Shown piece by piece: positions 17,662-26,238 of a stretch of DNA of 64,000 nt. How positions within the stretch are numbered: the first letter of the stretch is position 1; each line of letters opens with the position of its first letter. Position numbers and translations under genes: made by a program. The notes below the pieces were generated by a model, which did no database searches, had not been told where the DNA came from, and was given only the letters and a program-made list of their open reading frames with translations. Origin of the DNA: JAKZRT01 sp965247915 (GTDB taxonomy: Bacteria > Pseudomonadota > Alphaproteobacteria > Rhodobacterales > Rhodobacteraceae); NCBI GenBank assembly GCA_965247915.1, contig OZ252048.1:3100001-3164000 (forward strand), given 5' to 3'.

Positions 17662-19272
17662 TCAGCCCCGCAACCGCGCCAGGATCGGACCAGGATCAAT
17701 ATCAATCGCGCCCGCCGTGCGCCCCCTTTGGCCGCCCAACCGCGTGGCGGCATAGGCGTCTGCAATCTCCGGCGGGCCGTGGCGCAAGAGCACACTGGCG
17801 GTCAGAAGCGTGGCTGCACTTTCGGAAAACCAACGTGCCTCGGCCTCTGGCACCAGGCCGGGCCAGCGCGCGTCATGGTCGGCAAGGGCCGCGCCATAGG
17901 TGGTGCTTTGGCCGATTACTGCGGTCAACTCGTTGCGTAGGGCCGCAGCGCTCTCGGGGTCTTTTTCGAGGGTTCTGAGGGTGTCGAGGCAAATCACATT
18001 GCCCGAGCCTTCCCAGATCGAATTCAGCGGCGCCTCGCGGTAGAGCAAAGGCAGGCTCGTGTCTTCGACATAGCCCATGCCCCCCAGGGCCTCCATCGCC
18101 TCGTAGATCACGCCGGGCGCGAGTTTGTTCGACAGATATTTGGCCAGCGCCACGCCGACACGCGCCAGTGGCGCATCTTCGTCAAAGGCCCGCGCCACCC
18201 AAAGCCCCAGCGCCAGCGCGCCCTCGGCATCGAGCGCCAGATCGGCCAGCACGGCGCGCATCAGCGGCTGGTCGATCAGGCGGCGCTGGAAGGCGCTGCG
18301 CCCTTCGCACCATATGACTGCTTGCGCCAAAGCCGCGCGCATCAGCCCGGCCGGGGCCATGGCGGTATCCAATCGGGTGTGATGGACCATGGCGATGATA
18401 TTGCGCAGGCCCGCGCCCGCCGCACCGATCTGATGGGCGAATGCGCGGTGATATTCGATCTCGGCCGTGGCGTTCGACCGGTTGCCCAGCTTGTCTTTCA
18501 GCCGCATCAGGTGAACGCCGTTGCGGGTGCCATCCGGCAGCCAGCGCGGCACCAGATAACAGGTCAGCCCCCCCGGCCCCTGAGCCAGCGTCAGAAACCC
18601 GTCCGACATCGGGGCCGAGGCGAACCACTTGTGCCCGCTGAGCCGCCATTCGTCGCCGTCGGCTTCGGCCCGGGTCGTATTGGCGCGCACATCCGAGCCG
18701 CCCTGTTTTTCGGTCATCGCCATACCCAGCGTCGACCCCGCCTTGGCGCTGAGCGGCGCGACGGCAGGGTCGTAGGTGCGGCTTTTCAGCTTGGCCACCC
18801 AATCTGTGGCGACACCCCCGTGCGACCGCAGCGCCGCGATACCGGCATAGGTCATTGTGAGGGGACAACACACGCCGGGGTCGATCTGGCTTAAGAGATA
18901 GACCATGGCCGCGTGGCTGGCGTGCCCGCCTGCGCCCCCTTCCCAGGGCAGCGCGGCATAGCCAGCGGCCACGCCCGCCGCCATCTGGGTGTGATAGGCG
19001 GGGTGAAAATGAACCTCATCCAGCCGCCGGCCGCCCTGGTCAAAGGAGTGAAGTTCGGGCGCATGCCGGTTGGCGGCGCGCCCGGCTTGGCGCAGCTCGG
19101 GCGTGCTCAGCCGCGCCGCATAGGCCGCCACCGCGCCCTGATCCGCATTCGCAACCCCCAGCCAATGACGCAGCGCTGCATCCCCGGCCCACAGGTCGCG
19201 CGCGCGATCCATATCGGGCTGGTTGGTCACCTGGTGCGTGGGCAAACGGTTTTGCGGCGGAAGCTGCGGCAT
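17662..19272 (-). CDS. aidB: AidB-like acyl-CoA dehydrogenase family protein
   Basis: The 536-residue product matches AidB rather than short-chain acyl-CoA dehydrogenases. It has the N-terminal HQVTNQPDMDRARDLWAGD, HFHPAYHTQMAAG, the FAD-site motif MTEKQGGSDVRANTT, and the C-terminal ALGGMGYVEDTSLPLLYREAPLNSIWEGSGNV, which is characteristic of AidB and isovaleryl-like enzymes. AidB is a flavoprotein induced by alkylating agents that binds DNA in E. coli. The enzymatic substrate is unclear. The ATG at 19272 starts directly at the family N-terminus. Confidence 0.9.
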   Translation of the reverse strand: MPQLPPQNRLPTHQVTNQPDMDRARDLWAGDAALRHWLGVANADQGAVAAYAARLSTPELRQAGRAANRHAPELHSFDQGGRRLDEVHFHPAYHTQMAAGVAAGYAALPWEGGAGGHASHAAMVYLLSQIDPGVCCPLTMTYAGIAALRSHGGVATDWVAKLKSRTYDPAVAPLSAKAGSTLGMAMTEKQGGSDVRANTTRAEADGDEWRLSGHKWFASAPMSDGFLTLAQGPGGLTCYLVPRWLPDGTRNGVHLMRLKDKLGNRSNATAEIEYHRAFAHQIGAAGAGLRNIIAMVHHTRLDTAMAPAGLMRAALAQAVIWCEGRSAFQRRLIDQPLMRAVLADLALDAEGALALGLWVARAFDEDAPLARVGVALAKYLSNKLAPGVIYEAMEALGGMGYVEDTSLPLLYREAPLNSIWEGSGNVICLDTLRTLEKDPESAAALRNELTAVIGQSTTYGAALADHDARWPGLVPEAEARWFSESAATLLTASVLLRHGPPEIADAYAATRLGGQRGRTAGAIDIDPGPILARLRG

Positions 19273-19367
19273 CGAACACCTCTGCGGCGCATCATAGGCC
19301 ACCCGGCCCCGGTCCGGCCAGTCACAACACCAGCCACTACAAAGGGGATTCACTTCTGCGGCGCGAT

Positions 19368-19730
19368 ATGCCAACCTCGGTGCCAAGCCCCGCAAGGGGC
19401 GCGCATGAGGCAGGCAAAGCGACGGCATCGGCTGTGAGACGACGCACAATATCCATCGGCGCGTTCCTTTTCTTCGCGGTCAGCTTCGCGCTGGCGCTCT
19501 ATTTCACCTTTGCTGCGGTCCAGGGCGATTTCGGCCTCTTCCAGCGCATCCAGATCGCCGCCGAGGCGCGCGGCCTCGAGGCCGAGCTCGATGCGCTCGA
19601 GACCGATGTCGCGGAGATGGAAAACAAGACCCGGCGCCTGTCCGACGATTACCTCGACCTCGATCTTCTCGACAGCCAAGCGCGCGACATCCTGGGGCTG
19701 ATCCGGCCTGACGAGATCATCATCAATTAG
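19368..19730 (+). CDS. FtsB/DivIC-type septum formation initiator
   Basis: The short bitopic protein has a cytosolic basic N-terminus, one transmembrane helix (SIGAFLFFAVSFALALYF) and a periplasmic coiled coil (EARGLEAELDALETDVAEMENKTRRLSDDYLDLDLLDSQARDILG). This is the DivIC/FtsB layout used in divisome assembly with FtsL and FtsQ. In Rhodobacterales this gene commonly lies just before pdhA, as here. The start could be the ATG at 19368 or a GTG at 19434, and the second gives a more typical length of about 98 residues. Confidence 0.88.
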   Translation: MPTSVPSPARGAHEAGKATASAVRRRTISIGAFLFFAVSFALALYFTFAAVQGDFGLFQRIQIAAEARGLEAELDALETDVAEMENKTRRLSDDYLDLDLLDSQARDILGLIRPDEIIIN

Positions 19731-19796
19731 AGGCTCGGCCTGGCGCGCAGGGCTCACACGTTTTTCTCTCGCCTCGCCGCCCTGGGTCCTGTATGA

Positions 19797-19816
19797 ATAG
19801 TTCAACGTTAAACTAT
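19797..19816. promoter_or_regulatory. 20-bp near-perfect palindrome upstream of pdhA (candidate operator)
   Basis: ATAGTTCAACGTTAAACTAT is an inverted repeat matching in 18 of 20 positions (mismatched pair at positions 7 and 14). It lies 26 bases before the pdhA ATG, just ahead of the GGGAGG ribosome-binding site. Its location suggests an operator at or near the transcription start of the pdh operon. The regulator is not identifiable from the window. Confidence 0.5.
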
Positions 19817-19841
19817 CTAAATTCCGGGAGGCGCGCGATCC

Positions 19842-20852
19842 ATGGCGACAAAGAAAAAGCCCAGTAAAACATCGGCAAAGCCCAATGTCCCGGCTGACGA
19901 ACTGCTGGGATATTACAAGGAAATGCTGTTGATCCGGCGATTCGAGGAAAAGGCCGGTCAGCTATACGGGATGGGACTGATCGGCGGATTCTGCCATCTT
20001 TACATTGGGCAAGAGGCGGTGGTGGTCGGGCTTGAGGCCACGGCGATCGAGGGCGATCAGCGCATCACATCTTACCGCGACCATGGCCATATGCTCGCTT
20101 GCGGGATGGACCCCAAAGGGGTGATGGCCGAGCTGACCGGGCGCATGGGGGGCTATTCAAAGGGCAAGGGTGGAAGCATGCATATGTTTTCCAAGGAAAA
20201 GGAATTTTATGGCGGCCACGGCATCGTCGGTGCGCAGGTGCCGCTTGGCGCAGGCCTGGCGTTCGCCAATAAATACCGGGGCAACGACAACGTTTCCTTC
20301 ACCTATTTCGGCGACGGCTCGGCCAACCAGGGCCAGGTCTACGAGACCTTCAACATGGCCGCGCTGTGGGCGCTGCCTTGCGTTTTTGTCATCGAAAACA
20401 ACCACTACGCCATGGGTACAGCCCAGAAACGGTCAACCTCGTCGCCTGACATCTACACCCGCGGCGCGGCCTTTGGCATCCCGGGCGAAGCGGTCGACGG
20501 CATGGATGTGCTGGCCGTCAAAGGGGCTGGCATGCGCGCCACCAAACACTGCCGCGCCGGCAAGGGCCCCTATATTCTCGAAGTCAAGACCTACCGCTAT
20601 CGCGGCCATTCCATGTCGGACCCGGCCAAATACCGGACCCGCGAGGAGGTCCAGAAAGTGCGCGAAGAACGCGACGCCATCGAACATGTGCGCAGCCTGC
20701 TTCTGACCGGCAAACACGCCAGCGAAGATGACCTCAAGGCCATCGACAAAAACATCAAGGCGACTGTCAACGTGGCGGCGGAGTTTGCCAAGGAAAGCCC
20801 CGAGCCGCCGCTGGAAGAGCTTTGGACCGACGTCTATGCGGAGGCGAACTAA
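19842..20852 (+). CDS. pdhA: Pyruvate dehydrogenase E1 component, alpha subunit
   Basis: The 336-residue E1-alpha has the thiamine diphosphate motif GDGSANQGQVYETFNMAALW...ENN (about 156-187). It also has the phosphorylation-loop-like YRGHSMSDPAKYRTREE and GMGLIGGFCHLYIGQEA. With E1-beta it decarboxylates pyruvate and acetylates the E2 lipoyl group. The N-terminus is Lys/Ser-rich, as in relatives. A GGGAGG lies 11 bases before the ATG. The stop overlaps the start of the next ORF in TAATG, implying coupled translation. Confidence 0.97.
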   Translation: MATKKKPSKTSAKPNVPADELLGYYKEMLLIRRFEEKAGQLYGMGLIGGFCHLYIGQEAVVVGLEATAIEGDQRITSYRDHGHMLACGMDPKGVMAELTGRMGGYSKGKGGSMHMFSKEKEFYGGHGIVGAQVPLGAGLAFANKYRGNDNVSFTYFGDGSANQGQVYETFNMAALWALPCVFVIENNHYAMGTAQKRSTSSPDIYTRGAAFGIPGEAVDGMDVLAVKGAGMRATKHCRAGKGPYILEVKTYRYRGHSMSDPAKYRTREEVQKVREERDAIEHVRSLLLTGKHASEDDLKAIDKNIKATVNVAAEFAKESPEPPLEELWTDVYAEAN

Positions 20853-21241
20853 TGCCGCATTTTGAAATCCACGCTAGCAATGTTGACCGTGCCAAAGCAT
20901 TCTACAGTGGCCTTTTTGGATGGTCGTTCTCGGCCATGCCCGGTGCCGAGGACATGGAATACCACCTGAACGAAGGGTCTGATATTGGAATGACCAAAGG
21001 CGTTACTGCTGGCCTCATGCGCCGGATAGGCGACGCGCATGCACCCGGCACGCCGGTCCGAGACGGAACGATGACCTTTGAAGTGGACGATTGCGACGCC
21101 CGTTATTCGTGGGCACTCGCCAATGGCGGTGCCGAGGCGCTGCCTCCCACAGACTATCCCGGCATCGGCCGCTGCGCTTATGTCGAGGACGGAGAAGGCA
21201 ACATTGTGGGGATGATTGCACCTGTTCAGGGAGATAGCTGA
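20852..21241 (+). CDS. VOC-family (glyoxalase/bleomycin-resistance-like) protein inside the pdh operon
   Basis: The 129-residue product has two beta-alpha-beta-beta-beta units of the vicinal oxygen chelate fold. The first is MPHFEIHASNVDRAKAFYSGLFGW with EYHLN; the second is GTMTFEVDDCDARYSWALANGGA, closing with GRCAYVEDGEGNIVGMIAP. Potential metal ligands include His3 or His5 and the C-terminal Glu. The substrate cannot be told from sequence. It overlaps pdhA by one base and ends two bases before pdhB. The usual operon is pdhA-pdhB, so this is an insertion between the two E1 genes without loss of coupling. Confidence 0.82.
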   Translation: MPHFEIHASNVDRAKAFYSGLFGWSFSAMPGAEDMEYHLNEGSDIGMTKGVTAGLMRRIGDAHAPGTPVRDGTMTFEVDDCDARYSWALANGGAEALPPTDYPGIGRCAYVEDGEGNIVGMIAPVQGDS

Positions 21242-21242
21242 C

Positions 21243-22556
21243 ATGGCAACCGAAATACTCATGCCCGCGCTTTCGCCGACGATGGAGGAAGGCACGCTGG
21301 CCAAATGGCTGGTCAAGGAAGGCGATGCCGTCGCGTCCGGCGATATTCTGGCCGAGATCGAGACCGACAAGGCGACGATGGAGTTTGAAGCCGTCGACGA
21401 AGGTATCATGGGCAGGATTTTGATTGCAGAGGGCACCGAGGGCGTTAAGGTGAACACCCCAATTGCGGTGATGATTGAAGACGGCGAAGACGCCAATTCT
21501 ATCGCAGCCCCGGCACCGCAACCTGTCGCTGCCGCGCCGGTCGACACCTCGCCCGATGTGCCCGAAGGCACCGAGATGAAAACCCAGACCGTGCGCGAGG
21601 CGCTGCGCGACGCCATGTCCGAAGAAATGCGCCGCGACGAAAGCGTTTATCTGATGGGTGAAGAGGTCGGCGAATATCAGGGGGCCTACAAGGTCAGCCA
21701 GGGCATGCTCGACGAATTCGGCCCCGCACGGGTGATCGACACGCCGATCACCGAACACGGGTTTACCGGCATCGCCACCGGGGCGGCTTACGCCGGGCTG
21801 CGGCCAATCGTCGAGTTCATGACCTTCAACTTCGCCATGCAGGCCATCGATCAGATCATCAATTCGGCGGCCAAAACGCTTTACATGTCGGGCGGCCAGA
21901 TGGGCGCACCGATGGTGTTTCGCGGCACCAACGGGGCGGCGGCCCGCGTCGGCGCCCAGCACAGCCAGGATTATTCGGCCTGGTATTCGGCGATCCCGGG
22001 GCTGAAAGTGGCGATGCCCTATTCGGCCGCCGACGCCAAGGGCCTGTTGAAAAGCGCCATCCGCGACCCCAACCCGGTGATCTTCCTGGAAAATGAAATT
22101 CTCTATGGCCAGGCTTTCGACGTGCCGGTGCTGGATGATTTCACCATCCCCTTCGGCAAGGCCCGGATCTGGCGGACGGGGTCAGACGTGACCATCGTCA
22201 GCTTCGGCATCGGCATGAAATACGCGCTCGAAGCCGCCGAAAAACTGGCAGCAGACGGCATCAGCGCCGAGGTCATCGACCTGCGCACGCTCAGGCCCAT
22301 GGACTATGGCACTGTCCTTCAGTCTGTGATGAAAACCAACCGCTGCGTGACTGTCGAAGAAGGCTTCCCCGTAGGGTCCATCGGCAACCACCTTGGCGCT
22401 TACATCATGCAAAACGCCTTTGATTACCTCGACGCGCCGGTGATCAATTGCACCGGCAAGGACGTGCCCATGCCCTATGCCGCAAACCTTGAAAAACTTG
22501 CCCTCGTGACCACCGACGATGTGATCGCGGCGGTTAAGGCCGTGACATATCGCTGA
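21243..22556 (+). CDS. pdhB: Pyruvate dehydrogenase E1 component, beta subunit with N-terminal lipoyl domain
   Basis: The 437-residue product starts with a lipoyl domain (residues 1-80) containing the lipoylated Lys in EIETDKATMEFEA (about 43). An acidic/Ala-Pro linker follows, then the transketolase-type E1-beta domain (TVREALRDAMSEEMRRDESVYLMGEEVGEYQGAYK through GKDVPMPYAANLEK). A lipoyl domain fused to E1-beta is characteristic of many alphaproteobacterial PDH complexes. The lipoyl segment is nearly identical to that of the E2 gene 1.6 kb downstream, which suggests duplication or gene conversion. Confidence 0.97.
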   Translation: MATEILMPALSPTMEEGTLAKWLVKEGDAVASGDILAEIETDKATMEFEAVDEGIMGRILIAEGTEGVKVNTPIAVMIEDGEDANSIAAPAPQPVAAAPVDTSPDVPEGTEMKTQTVREALRDAMSEEMRRDESVYLMGEEVGEYQGAYKVSQGMLDEFGPARVIDTPITEHGFTGIATGAAYAGLRPIVEFMTFNFAMQAIDQIINSAAKTLYMSGGQMGAPMVFRGTNGAAARVGAQHSQDYSAWYSAIPGLKVAMPYSAADAKGLLKSAIRDPNPVIFLENEILYGQAFDVPVLDDFTIPFGKARIWRTGSDVTIVSFGIGMKYALEAAEKLAADGISAEVIDLRTLRPMDYGTVLQSVMKTNRCVTVEEGFPVGSIGNHLGAYIMQNAFDYLDAPVINCTGKDVPMPYAANLEKLALVTTDDVIAAVKAVTYR

Positions 22557-22565
22557 GATCAGAGC

Positions 22566-22841
22566 ATGGACATCAAAGGCCGCGACATTGCCACCGAATG
22601 CTACCGCGTCGTTCACGACGTGGATGGGCGCCCAGTGACCGCGCTGGTGCCCGAACGGCTGGCAGGCGACGCGCGCTATGCCGCCGCCCGGCCCAGCCAT
22701 CAGACCGCCTATGCCTGGATCGCCGACCACAAGGACAGGGACCACAAGGACAGGATCGAGACCGCCATTGCCCAGCTGGCGCGCGGAGGCAAACGCCCCA
22801 AGGCCCCCTTCGACCAGATTACGCTCGTTAAGGAACACTGA
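22566..22841 (+). CDS. Small conserved-looking protein between pdhB and pdhC
   Basis: The 91-residue soluble protein (MDIKGRDIATECYRVVHDVDGRPVTALVPERL...FDQITLVKEH) starts nine bases after pdhB and ends one base before pdhC, so it is part of the operon. It is charged and has no cysteine pair or membrane segment. A short internal repeat (DHKDRDHKDR, about 54-63) comes from a 12-base tandem duplication near 22728-22755. I do not recognise the family. Its fixed place between E1-beta and E2 suggests a role linked to PDH assembly or regulation, but this is inference from position only. Confidence 0.7.
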   Translation: MDIKGRDIATECYRVVHDVDGRPVTALVPERLAGDARYAAARPSHQTAYAWIADHKDRDHKDRIETAIAQLARGGKRPKAPFDQITLVKEH

Positions 22842-22842
22842 C

Positions 22843-24138
22843 ATGCCAACCGAAATTCTCATGCCCGCGCTCAGTCCGACCATGGAGGAAGGCACGCTCG
22901 CCAAATGGCTGGTCAAGGAAGGCGATACTGTTGTTTCGGGCGACCTGTTGGCCGAGATCGAAACCGACAAGGCGACAATGGAATTTGAAGCGGTCGATGA
23001 AGGCGTGGTTGGCAGGATTCTGGTCGCCGAGGGCACCGTGGCGGTCAAGGTCAACACCCCCATCGCGGTGATCCTCGACGACGGCGAAAGCGTCGACGAC
23101 ATCGCCGCCACCCCTGTCAAGGCCGATCTGCAGGCGTCAGCCGAGGTCGCACCCGCGGCCCCCGCGCCGGGGCCTCAACCGGTCGCAACCGCACCTGCCC
23201 CCGCCGCGCCGGCCACAGCCGACGGCACCCGCCTCTTTGCCACCCCATTGGCCCGCCGGATCGCCGCCGACAAGGGTCTCGATCTGACCCTCATCACGGG
23301 CTCGGGCCCGAAAGGCCGGATCGTCAAGGCCGATGTCGAAGGCGCAACCGCCAAAGCGGCCAGACCGTCGCCCGATCCGGCCGCGCACACGCCCACGCCC
23401 GCAACCGGGCCATCGGCCGATGCCGTGGCGCGCTTGTACGAGGGCCGCGAGGTCACCGAGGTTCCCCTCGATGGCATGCGCAGGATCATCGCCGCCCGCC
23501 TGACCGAGGCCAATCAGACGATCCCGCATTTCTACCTGCGCCGCGATATCCGGCTCGATGCGCTGTTGAAATTCCGCGGCGAAATCAACGCCCAGCTGGC
23601 CGCGCGTGGGGTTAAACTCAGCGTCAACGATTTCGTCATCAAGGCCTGCGCCCTGGCCCTGCAAACGGTGCCCGCCGCCAACGCGGTCTGGGCCGGTGAC
23701 CGCATTCTTCAGTTGACGCCGTCGGACGTGGCCGTCGCTGTGGCTGTCGAGGGCGGCCTGTTCACCCCGGTCCTGCAGGACGCCGACAAAAAATCGCTGT
23801 CCGCACTTTCTTCGGAAATGAAAGACCTCGCCGCCCGCGCCCGCGACCGCAAGCTCGCGCCCCACGAATACCAGGGCGGCAGCTTTGCCATCTCGAACCT
23901 CGGCATGTTCGGCATCGACAATTTCGACGCCGTCATCAACCCGCCCCACGGCGCGATTCTGGCCGTCGGCGCGGGGGTCAAGAAACCGGTCGTCGATGCC
24001 GACGGCGCGCTCGGGGTCGCCACCGTGATGTCCGTGACGCTCTCGGTCGATCACCGGGTCATCGACGGCGCGCTCGGCGCGCAGCTTCTCGACGCCATCA
24101 AGGAAAATCTGGAAAACCCGATCGCCATGCTGGCCTGA
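22843..24138 (+). CDS. pdhC: Dihydrolipoamide acetyltransferase (PDH E2)
   Basis: The 431-residue E2 has an N-terminal lipoyl domain (lipoylated Lys in EIETDKATMEFEA, about 43), a Pro/Ala linker, and a peripheral subunit-binding domain (LFATPLARRIAADKGLDLTLI, about 129-165). A second linker and the catalytic acyltransferase domain follow, with the active-site SVDHRVIDGALGAQ near the end. It transfers the acetyl group from E1 to CoA. No E3 (lpd) gene follows, because the next gene is convergent, so E3 must be encoded elsewhere. Confidence 0.97.
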   Translation: MPTEILMPALSPTMEEGTLAKWLVKEGDTVVSGDLLAEIETDKATMEFEAVDEGVVGRILVAEGTVAVKVNTPIAVILDDGESVDDIAATPVKADLQASAEVAPAAPAPGPQPVATAPAPAAPATADGTRLFATPLARRIAADKGLDLTLITGSGPKGRIVKADVEGATAKAARPSPDPAAHTPTPATGPSADAVARLYEGREVTEVPLDGMRRIIAARLTEANQTIPHFYLRRDIRLDALLKFRGEINAQLAARGVKLSVNDFVIKACALALQTVPAANAVWAGDRILQLTPSDVAVAVAVEGGLFTPVLQDADKKSLSALSSEMKDLAARARDRKLAPHEYQGGSFAISNLGMFGIDNFDAVINPPHGAILAVGAGVKKPVVDADGALGVATVMSVTLSVDHRVIDGALGAQLLDAIKENLENPIAMLA

Positions 24139-24177
24139 GACCGTCGCCTATCATCTTTCCGACAATACTCCGGGTGT

Positions 24178-24196
24178 GCGGGGGCAGCGCCCCCGC
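24178..24196. terminator. Stem-loop between pdhC and cysK
   Basis: GCGGGGGC and GCCCCCGC form a perfect 8-bp stem with loop AGC between the convergent stops of pdhC and cysK. It is the likely shared terminator. T-runs are short, so efficiency is uncertain. Confidence 0.55.
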
Positions 24197-24228
24197 CTGC
24201 CGCGACGCGCGCCGCGCGGCGCCAACCC

Positions 24229-25302
24229 TCAGCCTTCGAAGTGATACCCCGGCGTCGAGCGCATCAGCGCGATCTCGTCCTCGGTCATGACCTCTTCGAT
24301 GCCCTCGAAAAGCGGCGTCGACAGATAGCGCTCGCCGGTATCGGGCAGCATGACCAGCATGACCGACCCTTCCGGCGCGCTCTCTGCCGCTTTGATCGCT
24401 GCGCCAAAGGTCGCCCCGCTTGAGATGCCCACGAAAATCCCCTCTTCCGCCGCCAGCCGTTTGGCCCATTGGACGCCCTCAGGTCCGGGTATCGGGATCA
24501 GCGCATCATAGCCGTCGGCGTCCAGAAACTCCTGAAAAACGTAAGGAATGAAATCCGGCGTCCAGCCCTGGATCGGATGCGGCTCGAACGCCGGATGGCT
24601 GTGGGCGGGCCCGCGATCATCGGTGCGCCCCTGCGCCTGACCCGACGCGATCAGTGCCGCGTTGGCAGGCTCGGAAATGATGATCTTGGTCTTAGGCCGT
24701 TCCTTGCGCAGCACCCGGTTGACGCCCGTCAGTGTCCCGCCGGTGCCATAGCCCGAGACGAAATAATCCAGCCGCTGACCATCGAAATCGGCGATAATCT
24801 CGCGCGCCGTCGTGCTTTCATGAATGTTCGCGTTGGCGTCGTTCTCGAACTGCCGTGCCAGAAACCACCCGTTCGCTTCGGCCAGTTCCTTGGCCTTCTG
24901 GTACATGCCAAAGCCCTTCTCGGCGCGCGGCGTCAGCACCACTTGCGCGCCAAAAATCCGCATCAAAAGCCGCCGTTCGACCGAAAAACTGTCGGCCATT
25001 GTCACCACCAGCGGATAGCCTTTGGCCGCGCAGACCATGGCAAGCCCAATACCGGTGTTGCCCGACGTGGCCTCGACCACGGTCTGGCCGGGCTGCAGTT
25101 CACCCGATTGTTCGGCCGCTTCGATAATACCGACCGCCAGACGATCCTTGACCGACGCCGCCGGATTGAAAGCCTCGACCTTGACGTAAATCGTCACATG
25201 GTCCGGCGCGATGCGATTGATGCGAATAGCGGGCGTGTCGCCCACGGTTTCCAGAACTGATTCAAAAAGCCGACCGCGCCCATTGGTTTGACGAATGCCC
25301 AT
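24229..25302 (-). CDS. cysK: Cysteine synthase (O-acetylserine sulfhydrylase)
   Basis: This PLP enzyme condenses O-acetylserine with sulfide to make cysteine. The 357-residue product has the PLP-lysine in NPAASVKDRLA (about 52), the SGNTGIGLAM substrate loop (about 81-90), GYGTGGTLTGV phosphate binding, and the ISSGATFGAA segment. It is somewhat longer than E. coli CysK, due to N- and C-terminal extensions. It lies downstream of cysE on the same strand, but a strong terminator hairpin separates the two, so separate promoters are likely. Confidence 0.95.
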   Translation of the reverse strand: MGIRQTNGRGRLFESVLETVGDTPAIRINRIAPDHVTIYVKVEAFNPAASVKDRLAVGIIEAAEQSGELQPGQTVVEATSGNTGIGLAMVCAAKGYPLVVTMADSFSVERRLLMRIFGAQVVLTPRAEKGFGMYQKAKELAEANGWFLARQFENDANANIHESTTAREIIADFDGQRLDYFVSGYGTGGTLTGVNRVLRKERPKTKIIISEPANAALIASGQAQGRTDDRGPAHSHPAFEPHPIQGWTPDFIPYVFQEFLDADGYDALIPIPGPEGVQWAKRLAAEEGIFVGISSGATFGAAIKAAESAPEGSVMLVMLPDTGERYLSTPLFEGIEEVMTEDEIALMRSTPGYHFEG

Positions 25303-25315
25303 TGCTTCCCCCGAA

Positions 25316-25350
25316 ATGAAAAATCCCGCCGCCCGGAACCGGACGACGGG
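25316..25350 (-). terminator. Rho-independent terminator after cysE
   Basis: On the minus strand CCCGTCGTCCGG pairs over 12 positions (including G-T pairs) with CCGGGCGGCGGG across a TT loop. It is followed by ATTTTTCATTT. It sits 26 bases after the cysE stop and before cysK, so it should separate the two cysteine genes transcriptionally. Confidence 0.8.
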
Positions 25351-25375
25351 ATCATGATAGCAAAGTGGCAAAATC

Positions 25376-26191
25376 TTACAATTGGTCCGAGGACGCTAAT
25401 ATCTGGTCCATGGTCTGACTGGGCTGGCTGCACCCCGCCTCGCCGACCACGCGCGCCGGAACGCCGGCCACGGTCTTTTTCGGGGGAATTTCCTGTAACA
25501 CCACCGATCCGGCGGCAATCCGGCTGCAGTTACCAACACGAATATTGCCCAGAACCTTGGCGCCCGCGCCGATCAGAACACCGTCGCCAATCTTCGGGTG
25601 GCGGTCTTCTTCTTCCTTGCCGGTGCCGCCCAGGGTCACCGAATGCAGCATCGAGACGTTGTTGCCGACCACCGCCGTCTCGCCGATCACGATCGAATGG
25701 GCGTGGTCGATCATGATACCCTGTCCGATCTTTGCCGCCGGATGGATGTCGATGCCAAAAACCTCGCTGACGCGCATCTGGATGAAATAGGCCATATCCT
25801 TGCGGCCTTGCCGCCACAGCCAATTACCGATCCGGTAGGCCTGAATGGCCTGGAAGCCCTTGAAAAACAGGATCGGCTGGATCAGACGGTGGCAGGCCGG
25901 ATCACGGTCCAGAACCGCCACCAGATCGGCCCGCGCCGCTTCTGACAGGGCCGGATCGGCGGCATAGGCCTCATCGCCGATCTCGCGCAGAATTTGTTCG
26001 GACATCTCGCCCGATTCCAGCTTGAGCGAGAACCGATAGCTCAATGCCCTTTCCAACGTCGCGTGGTGCAAGAGGCTCGAATGAACAAGGCCGCCCAGCA
26101 AGGGCTCGCTCGCCACGGCCTCACCGGCTTCACGGCGAATGCGCTCCCAAACCGGGTCAAGACTGGCCACTATTGGCTTGGTCTGTGCCAA
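25376..26191 (-). CDS. cysE: Serine O-acetyltransferase
   Basis: CysE acetylates serine with acetyl-CoA, the first step to cysteine. The 271-residue product has the helical N-terminal domain (PVWERIRREAGEAVASEPLLGGLVHSSLLHH) and the left-handed beta-helix of hexapeptide repeats with the catalytic His in IMIDHAHSIVIGETAVVG. It also has HSVTLGGTG and the C-terminal tail. The tail ends in SDQL rather than the Ile of E. coli CysE, so docking into CysK may differ. Cysteine feedback inhibition is expected from the family. The gene adjoins the GTA cluster, a neighbourhood familiar from Rhodobacterales. Confidence 0.95.
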   Translation of the reverse strand: MAQTKPIVASLDPVWERIRREAGEAVASEPLLGGLVHSSLLHHATLERALSYRFSLKLESGEMSEQILREIGDEAYAADPALSEAARADLVAVLDRDPACHRLIQPILFFKGFQAIQAYRIGNWLWRQGRKDMAYFIQMRVSEVFGIDIHPAAKIGQGIMIDHAHSIVIGETAVVGNNVSMLHSVTLGGTGKEEEDRHPKIGDGVLIGAGAKVLGNIRVGNCSRIAAGSVVLQEIPPKKTVAGVPARVVGEAGCSQPSQTMDQILASSDQL

Positions 26192-26238
26192 ATCACTTCT
26201 CCTATACTTCTGAACTTGAGTACATCAGATAGGGACCC

